From: Accumulibacter sp.
Lineage (GTDB): Bacteria > Pseudomonadota > Gammaproteobacteria > Burkholderiales > Rhodocyclaceae
Assembly: GCA_024235715.1 (NCBI GenBank)
Contig: JACKLW010000015.1
Location: forward strand, 60,005-124,004
DNA: 64,000 nt
Reading direction: 5' to 3'
Shown here: piece by piece, positions 1 to 7,921 of the stretch
Layout of the letters: each line of letters starts with the position of its first letter
How positions within the stretch are numbered: position 1 is the stretch's first letter
The notes under the pieces: model-generated
Databases searched by the model: none
Seen by the model: the letters and a program-made list of their open reading frames with translations, nothing else
What the model was told of the DNA's origin: nothing
Program-made: the position numbers and the translations under genes

Positions 1-521
1 TCACCAGGGTCAACGTGGTGCTGGCCCTGTTGCGCGACGGCTTCAATCCGGCAAGCCGCGGAGGCCGGGTGCGCCTGGGCCGAGGTCGGCTGCCGGTGCT
101 CGACTACCCGCTCAATGAGGTGATCTGGGAGGCTGCACGCCGCGCCTTGCTGGCGATGGCCGAGATCCAGTTCGCGGCCGGCGCGCGCTGGGTGACGCCG
201 GTGCACGAGATCTCGCCCGGCTATACCAGCTGGGCCGAGGCCAGGAAGGGTATCGCCGAACTGCCGCTCAAGCCTTTCCTGTGCCGGGTGGTCAGCGCGC
301 ACGTGATGGGCGGCTGCGGGATGGCCGACGCGCCGCATCGCGGTGTCGTCGATCACCGCGGGCGGCACTTCTGGCTCGATAATCTGTCGGTGCTCGACGG
401 TTCGGTTTTCCCGACCAGTCTGGGCGTCAATCCGCAGCTCTCGATCTACGGCCTCGTGGCCCGCAATGCCAGCCTGCTGGCCGCCGAGTTATCCGGCCGG
501 CCGGTTCCGATGATTCCCTGA
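1..521 (+). CDS. GMC-family oxidoreductase, C-terminal part (5' end outside window)
   Basis: The reading frame is open from base 3 and ends at 521, so only the last ~170 residues are present. They match the C-terminal domain of FAD-dependent GMC oxidoreductases (choline, alcohol or cholesterol oxidase superfamily). The segment SAHVMGGCGM carries the conserved active-site His region. NLSVLDGSVFPTSLGVNPQL and the following IYGLVARNA form the usual FAD-closing C-terminus with its conserved Asn-Pro. The GTG at 15 is internal, not a start. The substrate cannot be read from this fragment. A lipase-like hydrolase follows 16 bases later on the same strand, so the two may act on the same class of lipid or alcohol; that is inference. 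Confidence 0.85.
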   Translation, partial: TRVNVVLALLRDGFNPASRGGRVRLGRGRLPVLDYPLNEVIWEAARRALLAMAEIQFAAGARWVTPVHEISPGYTSWAEARKGIAELPLKPFLCRVVSAHVMGGCGMADAPHRGVVDHRGRHFWLDNLSVLDGSVFPTSLGVNPQLSIYGLVARNASLLAAELSGRPVPMIP

Positions 522-537
522 ACGAGTCGCCACCGTC

Positions 538-1449
538 ATGCTCGCACGTGCCCTTCGCATCTCCCTCTCGCTCGAACTGCTGCTCTACCTGGTCCTCGCC
601 ATGAGCCTCTGTGACGTTTCGTTCGTCGCCGCGGTGCCGCTCGCGGCGCTGGCCATGCTCGCCCTGCGGGCGCTGCTGATCGCCGTTACCTACACCTTTG
701 CCTGGGTCTATCGTGCGTCGGCTGCACGCCTGTCGCTGCGCCAGGCGACGCTGATGGTTCTTGGTGAATATGCGAGCTCGCTGCTCAGCTTCATGGTCAT
801 CATGCCTTTCGAGCACTGGTGGATGGGCGACGACCGACTGCCGGCGGCGGGACAGGATCGCGGGTCCGGCGGCGACTTCGGCGCCAGGCGTGCGCCGATC
901 CTTCTGATCCACGGTTATGGTTGTTCGCGCGGCGCCTGGTGGTGGCTGCGCCAGCACCTCGAAGCGGCTGGCTGGACGGTGGCGACGATCAGCCTCGAAC
1001 CGGTCTATACCAGTATCGACAACTACGTCGATCCGGTGGCCAGGCGCATCGACGAGGTGCTCGCCGCGACCGGTGCCGGGCAGGTGATCCTCGTCGGCCA
1101 CAGCATGGGCGGGCTGGTCTCCCGTGCCTACCTGCAGCGCTACGGCGCGGCGCGCGTCGCGCGGCTGGTGACCCTCGGGACGCCGCATCATGGAAGCGTA
1201 CTGGCGCGCCTTGGCTTCGGTGACAACGGGCGCCAGATGCGTCCGCACAGCGCGTGGCTGCAAGCCCTGGCCGAACCGCCGGCAACGGTCGGCACGGTGG
1301 CCATCTACAGTCCGCACGACAATTTCGTCATGCCGCCGTCGCTGCTCGAGTTGCGCGGTGCGCAGAATCTGACGATCGATGGCGTCGGACACCTGGCGAT
1401 GCTCTACTCGCCGCGCGTCGTCCAGGCTCTGCTCACGGCGCTGCCCTAG
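538..1449 (+). CDS. alpha/beta hydrolase, lipase-like
   Basis: A 303-residue alpha/beta hydrolase. The first ~90 residues hold hydrophobic stretches that look like membrane segments. The core begins at ILLIHGYGCSRGAWW (~residues 121-135). The nucleophile elbow is GHSMGG with Ser189. The acid is probably the Asp of SPHDNF, and the His is in GVGHLAML near the C-terminus, so the triad is complete. The closest recognisable group is the triacylglycerol lipase/PGAP1-like esterases. It starts 16 bases after the GMC gene with only a weak ribosome site, which suggests translational coupling. Substrate unknown; a membrane-anchored lipase or esterase is the best reading. Confidence 0.8.
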   Translation: MLARALRISLSLELLLYLVLAMSLCDVSFVAAVPLAALAMLALRALLIAVTYTFAWVYRASAARLSLRQATLMVLGEYASSLLSFMVIMPFEHWWMGDDRLPAAGQDRGSGGDFGARRAPILLIHGYGCSRGAWWWLRQHLEAAGWTVATISLEPVYTSIDNYVDPVARRIDEVLAATGAGQVILVGHSMGGLVSRAYLQRYGAARVARLVTLGTPHHGSVLARLGFGDNGRQMRPHSAWLQALAEPPATVGTVAIYSPHDNFVMPPSLLELRGAQNLTIDGVGHLAMLYSPRVVQALLTALP

Positions 1450-1480
1450 AGCGCTCCTGGCGAGCGCTCGTACCACGGGC

Positions 1481-2080
1481 TCAGCCCAGCTTCAGCAGCT
1501 CCGCCAGAAAGTCGAAGAACAGGCAGTAGAGGGCGATGGGCAGGGGCAGACCGAGCAAGGTGGCCAGGATGTAGTCGCGGAAGCGGACGCCCGAAAGCGC
1601 CAGCGCGTAGTTGAGCGCCGGCACTGTCTGGAAAAGCACTCTCAGCAGGACCATGCTGCGCATCGGTCGGGCGTCGAGCTGCGCCAGCAAGCGCCGCGCA
1701 ATGCGGCTGTTCAGCTGCCGCAGCGCGTCGCCGCCGATCAGGCGGATGCTCAGGAAGGTCAGTGCACACGACACGCTCGCCGCGACGTAGGTGAGCGCGC
1801 CGCCCCAGACACGGCCGAGCGACAGCACCGCCGCTGCCAGGAAGATCCAGCCGGGAATCTGGATCAGGTTGCCGAGCGAGAACAGCAGCACGAAGACCAG
1901 CAGTCCGCCGAGCTTGTGGTCGAGGAACTGGTCGCGCAGGAACTGCAGGCTGAAGTGATCGCGCAGGCCCGAGAACTCGCAGCTCGCAAAGAGCACGCCG
2001 AGAAACAGCGCTACCGCCAACAGGCGCGGGTAGGGAAGGGCGCGGCGCTTCGGCATTCGGCCGTGGGCTTCATCGGTCAT
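1481..2080 (-). CDS. TVP38/TMEM64 (VTT) family membrane protein
   Basis: A 199-residue integral membrane protein of the VTT family (DedA/SNARE-associated type). A first transmembrane helix at about residues 18-33 is followed by hydrophobic segments and the family signature around NLIQIPGWIFLAAA, then a re-entrant region ending in LRVLFQTVPALNYALALSGV. Length is typical. Members are membrane proteins, some of which scramble or transport lipids; the substrate here is unknown. It converges on the lipase-like gene (31-base gap) and diverges from the symporter. A second VTT domain lies fused to a flavoprotein at 37-39 kb, but the two proteins are not close copies. Confidence 0.75.
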   Translation of the reverse strand: MTDEAHGRMPKRRALPYPRLLAVALFLGVLFASCEFSGLRDHFSLQFLRDQFLDHKLGGLLVFVLLFSLGNLIQIPGWIFLAAAVLSLGRVWGGALTYVAASVSCALTFLSIRLIGGDALRQLNSRIARRLLAQLDARPMRSMVLLRVLFQTVPALNYALALSGVRFRDYILATLLGLPLPIALYCLFFDFLAELLKLG

Positions 2081-2426
2081 GGAGCAATTGCTTCACTGGC
2101 GGTCACGGGCAAAAAAATACGCTTTCCGGCTGTAAGCCATCGCGGCCTGCTGACGACCATAGCGGTGTCATTCCCGAAAAAACCGCAGCGCACAGGAGTC
2201 CACCAATGCAGGCCACTTCCCCTCTGTTTCGCGGCGGCGAACCGCCACCTCGTCGGCAGCGTGCCAACGACACCCGTCCGCAGCAGCCACACCGGCGCGA
2301 GCATTGCTGTCGACATGATCATGGTAACGCCGCTTCGCGGTACGGCGTGAGCACGATGTCGCCGGCCAGGTCCGCCCTCACCGCCGGCGACTGCCGCTCG
2401 ACTCCTGCCGGAAAGGGAAGATCGGC
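2081..2426. other. divergent intergenic region, no gene seen
   Basis: This 346-base gap separates the divergent VTT and symporter genes. Short open frames on both strands have compositions like random GC-rich sequence and match no family I know. The only clear signal is the AAGGGAAG purine run just before the symporter ATG, which serves as its ribosome-binding site. I could not pick out a convincing sigma-70 promoter for either gene. Confidence 0.5.
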
Positions 2427-3824
2427 ATGAACGAACTGCACGGGCTGTTCTTCTGGGGCTTCCTGCTGCTCTTCGGCGCGGTGATGTACCTCGTCTCACC
2501 GCGCACCAGTGACGACGCCGGCTTCTTCCGCGGGCACGACGAGCAGGGTCGCGCGCCGTCGGAGTGGGCCTTGATGATGAGCGTCTTCATCAGCTGGATT
2601 TTCGCCAAGTCGGTGACCAATGCCGCCAACCTCGGCGCTGCCTACGGCATCGTCGGCGGCCTGGCCTACGCCACCTACTGGTTGTCGATTCCGGTCGCCG
2701 GCATCGTCATCTACCGCTTGCGTACCCGCGAAGGGGCGACCGGGCTGGTCCCCTTCCTGGTCGGAAAGTACGGTCGCGGTGCCGCGCTGGCTTTCTCGGT
2801 GGCGATCCTCGTCCGCCTGTTCAACGAGGTGTGGAGCAATACCGCTGTCGTTGGCGGCTACTACGGCGAGTCGGGATCGGCGGCATTCATCGGCGCGGCC
2901 CTGCTGTTCACCGCCGTCGTCCTGTTCTACAGCCTCAAGGGCGGCTTGCGCAGCTCGATCTTCACCGACGTCATCCAGGCCATCGTCTTTCTGCTTTTTC
3001 TGGCTGTCGTCGTCGCCGTCGTACTGCCGGCGCATACGCCCACACAGTTGCTCGACGAGGGCAGCTTCACGCTTGCCGGCGGCGTCGACCTGCTGCTGGT
3101 CGCCCTGCTGCAGGTCTTTTCCTATCCCTTCCATGACCCGGTCCTGACCGACCGCGGCTTCATCTCGAGCGAAAAGAGCATGCTGCGCGCCTTCGTCGTT
3201 GCCGGCGTCCTCGGCTTCCTGGGCATCGTCGTCTTCAGTCTGGTCGGCGTGCACGCGCGCCTCGAAGGCATCACCTCGGGCAGCAACATTCCCGCCGACG
3301 TCGCCCGCGGACTGGGCTTTGCCGGCTTCTTCGCGATGATCGCGGTGATGATTTCCTCGGCCGCATCGACCCTCGACTCGACCTTCTCCTCGCTGTCGAA
3401 ATCGGTCGCCCAGGAACTGCCGATGCTCGCCGGACGCGGGCCCCTGCCGCGCGCGGTGCGCGCTGGCGCGCTGACGATGGTCGTTTTCGCGCTGCTCGGC
3501 AACCTGCCGATGCTCGCCGGCACCGACATCCTCAAGGCGACGACGATCAGCGGCACGATGGTCATCGGCCTGGCGCCGATCTTCCTCTTCTCGCGCTGGG
3601 TCGGCTACTCGCCGCTGTCCTTCCATCTCGCCTTCTGGAGCGGCATGCTGCTCGGCGTCCTGCAGGCCATCCAACTGATTCCGGCGAGCTGGGCGATCGG
3701 CGACGGCAAGTACGCGATCCTGCTCGGGACCAACCTCTACGGCCTGGCGCTGTGTTCGGCGGCGTTCTTCCTGCCGCTGCTGTTGGCACGCAATCGGCTG
3801 CGGGGTTGCGAGAACCCGGTGTGA
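2427..3824 (+). CDS. sodium:solute symporter (SSS/SSF) family protein
   Basis: A 465-residue polytopic inner-membrane protein with about 12-13 hydrophobic helices, as in the SSS family. The first helix is followed by the family-typical region WALMMSVFISWIFAKSVTNA and AAYGIVGGLAYATYW. Later come SLKGGLRSSIFTDVIQ and the conserved serine-rich helix MIAVMISSAASTLDSTFSSL, which forms part of the sodium site in this family. Substrate cannot be told from sequence; urea, proline and carboxylate carriers all belong here. The start has a good ribosome site (AAGGGAAG). A perfect hairpin lies just after the stop. Confidence 0.85.
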   Translation: MNELHGLFFWGFLLLFGAVMYLVSPRTSDDAGFFRGHDEQGRAPSEWALMMSVFISWIFAKSVTNAANLGAAYGIVGGLAYATYWLSIPVAGIVIYRLRTREGATGLVPFLVGKYGRGAALAFSVAILVRLFNEVWSNTAVVGGYYGESGSAAFIGAALLFTAVVLFYSLKGGLRSSIFTDVIQAIVFLLFLAVVVAVVLPAHTPTQLLDEGSFTLAGGVDLLLVALLQVFSYPFHDPVLTDRGFISSEKSMLRAFVVAGVLGFLGIVVFSLVGVHARLEGITSGSNIPADVARGLGFAGFFAMIAVMISSAASTLDSTFSSLSKSVAQELPMLAGRGPLPRAVRAGALTMVVFALLGNLPMLAGTDILKATTISGTMVIGLAPIFLFSRWVGYSPLSFHLAFWSGMLLGVLQAIQLIPASWAIGDGKYAILLGTNLYGLALCSAAFFLPLLLARNRLRGCENPV

Positions 3825-3835
3825 GCCGCTTTCTT

Positions 3836-3853
3836 CGCCCGATTCATCGGGCG
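3836..3853 (+). terminator. hairpin after the symporter gene
   Basis: A perfect 7-bp stem (CGCCCGA/TCGGGCG) with a TTCA loop begins 12 bases after the symporter stop. It is placed where a terminator would be, but no T-run follows, so intrinsic termination would be weak. Confidence 0.4.
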
Positions 3854-3923
3854 ATAACATCTTGCCAGGCCGGCGACGCGGGCCGATACTGGGCGTGTCC
3901 TTTGTCCGCGTGACGATCTCCCG

Positions 3924-4865
3924 ATGCCACAGCCCATCTTCCAGCCAACAGCTACCCGCGCCCGTGCCATCGACAGGCTCTTGTCACCGGCGAACGGTAG
4001 CTGCGGGCCTGCCGTTCGCTGGCTGAGCGTACCGGCGCTGGTCGCGCAGCTGTGCCTTTTTTCGGTCATCCCGCCGCCGGTAGTTGCGCAGGAAGTCTTC
4101 GTCACCCGCGGCGCCGGCAGCCCCGTCTTTTCCGACAAGCCGCAGCCCGGCGCCAAGCCGGTGAACCTGCCGCCGATCAATGTCGCCGAGCCGGTGCCGG
4201 TGGCGAAGGACGTCGTTGTCCAACGACCAGCGGAAGAAGGAGGCAAACCGGCGCCAGTAACCCACGCCTACCGCAATTTCCGCATCCTGTCCCCCGAGGA
4301 CAACGGCAGCGTCGCCGCCAACACCGCGCTCTTCGACGTGCGCGTCGCCGTCGAGCCGCCGTTGCAACTCGCTGCGGGCCACGCGATCGAGGTCAGCGTC
4401 AACGGCCAGCCGGTCGGCCAGCGCTTTACCGCCAGCGAGTTCACGATTCCTCCGGAGTTCTGGGGTGACACGCTACCGCCGGCCAATCAGCGCCAGCAGC
4501 TCGACGCGGTGATCGTCGACCGTAATGGTGAGGTAGTGGAAGCGGCCAAGCCGGTGACTTTCGTGGTCCGCTATGTTGCCGGCTCGCATGGCCGACCCCC
4601 GTGGCACGGACCAGGGTACGGACCAGGGTACGGACCAGGATACGGACCAGGATACGGACCAGGATACGGACCAGGGTACGGGCCAGGGTACGGGCCAGGC
4701 CAATCTCCAGGGTACAGGCCAAGGCCGACGCCGCTGCCGTCGCCGGTCGAAAGACCGAAGCCGCCGCCGGCACAGCCCTTCGACCCCTGGGAGAAGAAAT
4801 TCGAACGGGAGGGACTGCGCTTTTACGAGCCGCCGGCGCAGCCAGGACGCGGCGGCGGGCGTTGA
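3924..4865 (+). CDS. secreted DUF4124-like protein with GPGY repeats
   Basis: A 313-residue exported protein. A long basic N-region precedes a hydrophobic stretch (about residues 32-52) and a likely cleavage after VVAQ. The next segment, VFVTRGAGSPVFSDKPQPGA, resembles a DUF4124 domain, common in beta- and gammaproteobacterial envelope proteins. A middle beta-rich region (about residues 110-215) looks like an Ig-type fold. It is followed by seven tandem GPGY units (4608-4691), one GPGQ and a Pro-rich basic tail. The repeat tract is encoded by 12-bp units, so copy number could vary. Function unknown; the tail could be a flexible wall-spanning or adhesive linker. There is no strong ribosome site at the chosen ATG. 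Confidence 0.7.
   Translation: MPQPIFQPTATRARAIDRLLSPANGSCGPAVRWLSVPALVAQLCLFSVIPPPVVAQEVFVTRGAGSPVFSDKPQPGAKPVNLPPINVAEPVPVAKDVVVQRPAEEGGKPAPVTHAYRNFRILSPEDNGSVAANTALFDVRVAVEPPLQLAAGHAIEVSVNGQPVGQRFTASEFTIPPEFWGDTLPPANQRQQLDAVIVDRNGEVVEAAKPVTFVVRYVAGSHGRPPWHGPGYGPGYGPGYGPGYGPGYGPGYGPGYGPGQSPGYRPRPTPLPSPVERPKPPPAQPFDPWEKKFEREGLRFYEPPAQPGRGGGR
4608..4703 (+). repeat. 12-bp tandem repeat encoding GPGY
   Basis: Seven consecutive 12-bp units of the form GGACCAGGGTAC, with only third-position changes (GGG/GGA), occupy 4608-4691. An eighth, degenerate unit encoding GPGQ follows. The unit is in frame with the host gene, so gain or loss of units keeps the frame open. Confidence 0.9.
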
Positions 4866-4996
4866 CGGGCAGGAGCCCTCTGCGGGGCCTTGACCCCGCG
4901 CCGTTGGTCAGGGTGCACGAACTCTGCTGACAGGTCTTCGCGGCTGCGGTTTGGGTCGCCCCGTGCGCGCCAGGCCAGGCGACAATGCCCGAATCG

Positions 4997-5920
4997 TCAG
5001 CGCGCAAGTTCGCCCAGGAACTCCCCTCCCTGCACCAGCAGTTCGCCCGAGCGCCCTGGCACGCTGCCCCAGAGGATTTCGTGCCGTGGCAGCGCGTCCG
5101 GGTCCAGGCCGGCGCGGACTCCGCGCAGGGTGGTGAGCCTGTAGCCCTGCTCGCGCCAGCCGAGCAGCAGCTTTTCGAGTACCGGTAGCAGCTTCATTCC
5201 TTCCAGTTCGGCGTGCAGGGTGAACACATGGCCGCTGGCTGGCGCTTCGCGGGTGAGAGCCAGCAGCCGCTGGTGGACGTTGTTCTCATCGACGCCGTCG
5301 ATGCCGATCAGCTCGTCGAGGGTGGGCAGGGTGGTCGGCAGCTGCGGGCAGGTGACGATTTCGGCGTTCCATACCGGGATGAAGGGGTGGCTGCCGCGGC
5401 AGTCGCTGGCGTGGCTGAATCCCAGCCGTTGCGTCAGGCGCAGCGCCTGGGGATTCATTTGCCAGCCGGCGGCGCCATGCACGGTCGCCGCCTGGCCGTA
5501 GATTTCTGCGTAGCGTTCCGCGGCGAGCTGCACTTCGCGTTCGGTCCAGCGCGCGTCGGCGTGGCGAACGCCGTCCTGCCAGCGGATGTGGTCCCAGCAG
5601 TGGATGCCGGTCTCGAAGCCGGCCTCGCCGACGCTGCGCAGGATGCCGGCGCAGCAGCGGCCGATGTCCGGGCCGGGCAGCAGCGTGCCGTACATCAGGG
5701 TCTTGAAGCCGTAGTGCGAGAGCACCGAGGTGCGCGATACCTTCTGCATGAAGCCGCGGCGGAAGACGCGCTTGATCGCGCGGCCGGTGTGGTCGGGACC
5801 GAGCGAGAAAAGGAAAGTGGCGTCGGCGCGGTGACGGAGCAGGAGTTCGACCAGGCGCGGCACGCCGATCAGCGTGCCGCGGTAGGTGTCGACGTCGATC
5901 TTGAGGACGAGTGAGGGCAT
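4997..5920 (-). CDS. arnD: ArnD, 4-deoxy-4-formamido-Ara-phosphoundecaprenol deformylase
   Basis: A 307-residue NodB-type polysaccharide deacetylase, last gene of the arn operon. It removes the formyl group from undecaprenyl-phosphate Ara4FN at the cytoplasmic face of the inner membrane. The N-terminal LKIDVDTYRGT carries the catalytic and metal-binding Asp residues (D9, D11), GIHCWDHIRW gives the metal-site His region, and HGAAGWQMNP and FTLHAEL supply later family motifs. Length matches the E. coli enzyme. It starts 19 bases after the arnA dehydrogenase stop. Identification is strong because fold, motifs and operon context agree. Confidence 0.93.
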   Translation of the reverse strand: MPSLVLKIDVDTYRGTLIGVPRLVELLLRHRADATFLFSLGPDHTGRAIKRVFRRGFMQKVSRTSVLSHYGFKTLMYGTLLPGPDIGRCCAGILRSVGEAGFETGIHCWDHIRWQDGVRHADARWTEREVQLAAERYAEIYGQAATVHGAAGWQMNPQALRLTQRLGFSHASDCRGSHPFIPVWNAEIVTCPQLPTTLPTLDELIGIDGVDENNVHQRLLALTREAPASGHVFTLHAELEGMKLLPVLEKLLLGWREQGYRLTTLRGVRAGLDPDALPRHEILWGSVPGRSGELLVQGGEFLGELAR

Positions 5921-5939
5921 TGACCGGCCTTGAGCGCCG

Positions 5940-6983
5940 TCAGTCCATCAGGCGGCGTGCGGCAGCGACATCGCTGCGGTAGGCCTCGAAAATGCCGCGC
6001 AGCGCGTCTTCGAAAGTCACCTGCGGCGCCCAGTCGAGGTCGGCCATGGTGTTGGCGATCCTTGGCACGCGGTGCTGGGTATCCTGATAGCCCTTGCCGT
6101 AGTATTCGGCCGAGGTCGTTTCGAGAACCTGAACCCTGGCGGCCGAGTCGGCATATTCGGGATAGTGCCTGGCGAGGTCGAGCATCAGGCTCGCCAGCTC
6201 GCGGATCGAGTAATTGTTCTTCGGGTTGCCGATGTTGTAGATCTTGCCGTCGGCGATGCCGTCCCTGTTTTCGATGATCTTCATCAGCGCGTCGATGCCG
6301 TCGCTGACGTAGGTGAAGGAACGCTTCTGCGCGCCGCCGTCGACCAGCTTGATCGCTTCGCCGCGGACGATGTGGCCGAGGAACTGGGTGATCACCCGCG
6401 ACGAGCCCTCCTTGGGGGTGTGGATCGAATCCAGACCGGGGCCGATCCAGTTGAATGGGCGGAAGAGCGTGTACTGCAGGCCTTCCTGCTGGCCGTAGGC
6501 GTGGATCACGCGGTCCATCATCTGCTTGGCACAGGCGTAGATCCAGCGCGGCTTGTTGATCGGGCCGTAGATCAGCGGGGAGCTCTCGGGGTCGAACTCG
6601 GGATCCTGGCTCATGCCGTAGACCTCGGAGGTCGACGGGAAGACGACCCGTTTGCGATACTTGACGGCATGGCGGATGATCGGCAGGTTGGCCTCGAAGT
6701 CGAGCTCGAAGACGCGCAGCGGCTCGGTGACGTAGGTCGCCGGGGTGGCGATGGCGACCAGCGGCAGGACCACGTCGCACTTGCGGACGTGGTACTCGAT
6801 CCACTCCTTGCTGATCAGGATGTCGCCTTCGAAGAAATTGAAACGCGGGTTGTCGAGCAGGTCGGCGACGCGTTCGCGGTTGACGTCCATCCCGTACACT
6901 TCCCAGTCGGTGCTGGCCAGGATGCGTTGCGAGAGATGGTGGCCGATGAAGCCGTTGACGCCGAGGATGAGGACTTTTTTCAT
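5940..6983 (-). CDS. arnA: ArnA dehydrogenase domain, UDP-glucuronate decarboxylase (stand-alone)
   Basis: A 347-residue short-chain dehydrogenase corresponding to the C-terminal half of E. coli ArnA. It oxidises and decarboxylates UDP-glucuronic acid to UDP-4-keto-pentose, the substrate of ArnB. The NAD-binding GVNGFIGHHL is at residues 8-17. PSTSEVYGMS and the YACAKQ (Tyr-x3-Lys) motif give the catalytic residues, and FRPFNWIGPG is typical of ArnA. In E. coli this domain is fused behind the formyltransferase; here it is a separate gene five bases downstream of it. The pair therefore keeps the order of the fused enzyme. Confidence 0.92.
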   Translation of the reverse strand: MKKVLILGVNGFIGHHLSQRILASTDWEVYGMDVNRERVADLLDNPRFNFFEGDILISKEWIEYHVRKCDVVLPLVAIATPATYVTEPLRVFELDFEANLPIIRHAVKYRKRVVFPSTSEVYGMSQDPEFDPESSPLIYGPINKPRWIYACAKQMMDRVIHAYGQQEGLQYTLFRPFNWIGPGLDSIHTPKEGSSRVITQFLGHIVRGEAIKLVDGGAQKRSFTYVSDGIDALMKIIENRDGIADGKIYNIGNPKNNYSIRELASLMLDLARHYPEYADSAARVQVLETTSAEYYGKGYQDTQHRVPRIANTMADLDWAPQVTFEDALRGIFEAYRSDVAAARRLMD

Positions 6984-6988
6984 GAGGG

Positions 6989-7921
6989 TCAGACCAGAGG
7001 GATGGGGTGTTGGCCCAGGCGGGCGGGCAGGGCGGCGGGAGCGATGGCCTCGCCGTCCACTTCGAGAGACAGGATCCTGAGCACGCCGCCGTCGCCGCAG
7101 CGGGCGAACAGGCGACCGCCTTCGGCATACAGTTCCGGGCGGCCGTTCGCGCCGCTGCGAGCGGGTTGTGCCAGGCTGCGGGTGATGACGATGCGCCGCT
7201 CGCCGAGGTCGAAGAAGGCTCCGGGGTAGGGCGGGGCGACGGCGCGGACGAGGTTGTGCACCACTGCCGCCGGCTGCCGCCAGTCGATGCGCCCGTCCTC
7301 GGGCTTGCGACCGCCGAAGTAGCTGCCGGCGCTCAGGTCGGGCTGCACGTGCGCCGCGCTGCCGGCGAGCAGCGCCGGCAGGATGCGGTCCAGCGCCAGC
7401 TCGGCGGCCAGGGTCACCTTGGCGAAAACTTCGCCGGCGGTATCGTCGGGCAGGATCGGCACCACCTGCCGGGCGACGATCTCGCCCGCGTCGGGTTTCT
7501 CGACCATGCGGTGCAGGGTGGCGCCGGTTTCACGTTCGCCATTGATCAGCGCCCAGTTCACCGGCACCCGGCCACGATAGCTCGGCAGCAGAGAGCCGTG
7601 CATGTTGTAGGCGCCGCGGGTCGGGATGGCCAGCAGCGCCGGTTTGAGCATCAGCCGGTAGTAGAACGAAAAGAAGAACGCGGGCTGCAGCGCGCGCAGT
7701 TCGGCGGCGACGCCGGGCGTGTTGGGATCGTCGGGGGTGACCACCGGGATGTCGTAGTCGCGTGCCAGGTCGGCGACGCACTCGAACCAGATGTTCTCGG
7801 CGGGGTTGTCAGCGTGCGTCACCAGCAGCGCGACGTCCACGCCGTGCGCCAGCAATACCCGCAGGCAGCGGGCGCCGACGTTGTGGTAGGCGAAGACCAC
7901 CGCCCGCGGGGCAGCGCTCAC
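6989..7921 (-). CDS. ArnA formyltransferase domain (stand-alone)
   Basis: About 310 residues, equal to the N-terminal half of E. coli ArnA. It transfers a formyl group from N10-formyl-tetrahydrofolate to UDP-Ara4N. The catalytic Asn and His are in NMHGSLLPSYRG and the Asp in KPDAGEIV; the C-terminal OB-like part contains YPGAFFDLG. I place the start at the GTG at 7921 (VSAAPRAVVFAYHN). It overlaps the arnC stop in a GTGA tetranucleotide, and the sequence upstream of it in the same frame does not look like protein. Splitting from the dehydrogenase domain is the notable feature. Confidence 0.88.
   Translation of the reverse strand: MSAAPRAVVFAYHNVGARCLRVLLAHGVDVALLVTHADNPAENIWFECVADLARDYDIPVVTPDDPNTPGVAAELRALQPAFFFSFYYRLMLKPALLAIPTRGAYNMHGSLLPSYRGRVPVNWALINGERETGATLHRMVEKPDAGEIVARQVVPILPDDTAGEVFAKVTLAAELALDRILPALLAGSAAHVQPDLSAGSYFGGRKPEDGRIDWRQPAAVVHNLVRAVAPPYPGAFFDLGERRIVITRSLAQPARSGANGRPELYAEGGRLFARCGDGGVLRILSLEVDGEAIAPAALPARLGQHPIPLV

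Noticed and set aside
1481-2080. VTT protein as a copy of the VTT domain in the 37-39 kb fusion
   Set aside because: The two share only the family pattern; no stretch of close identity.
2496-3860. Long antisense open frame opposite the sodium symporter
   Set aside because: It is rich in Arg/Gln/Glu/Asp and mirrors the codon usage of the symporter on the other strand, which has clear family motifs; same for the long antisense frames opposite the GH15 gene, the T1SS genes and arnA.
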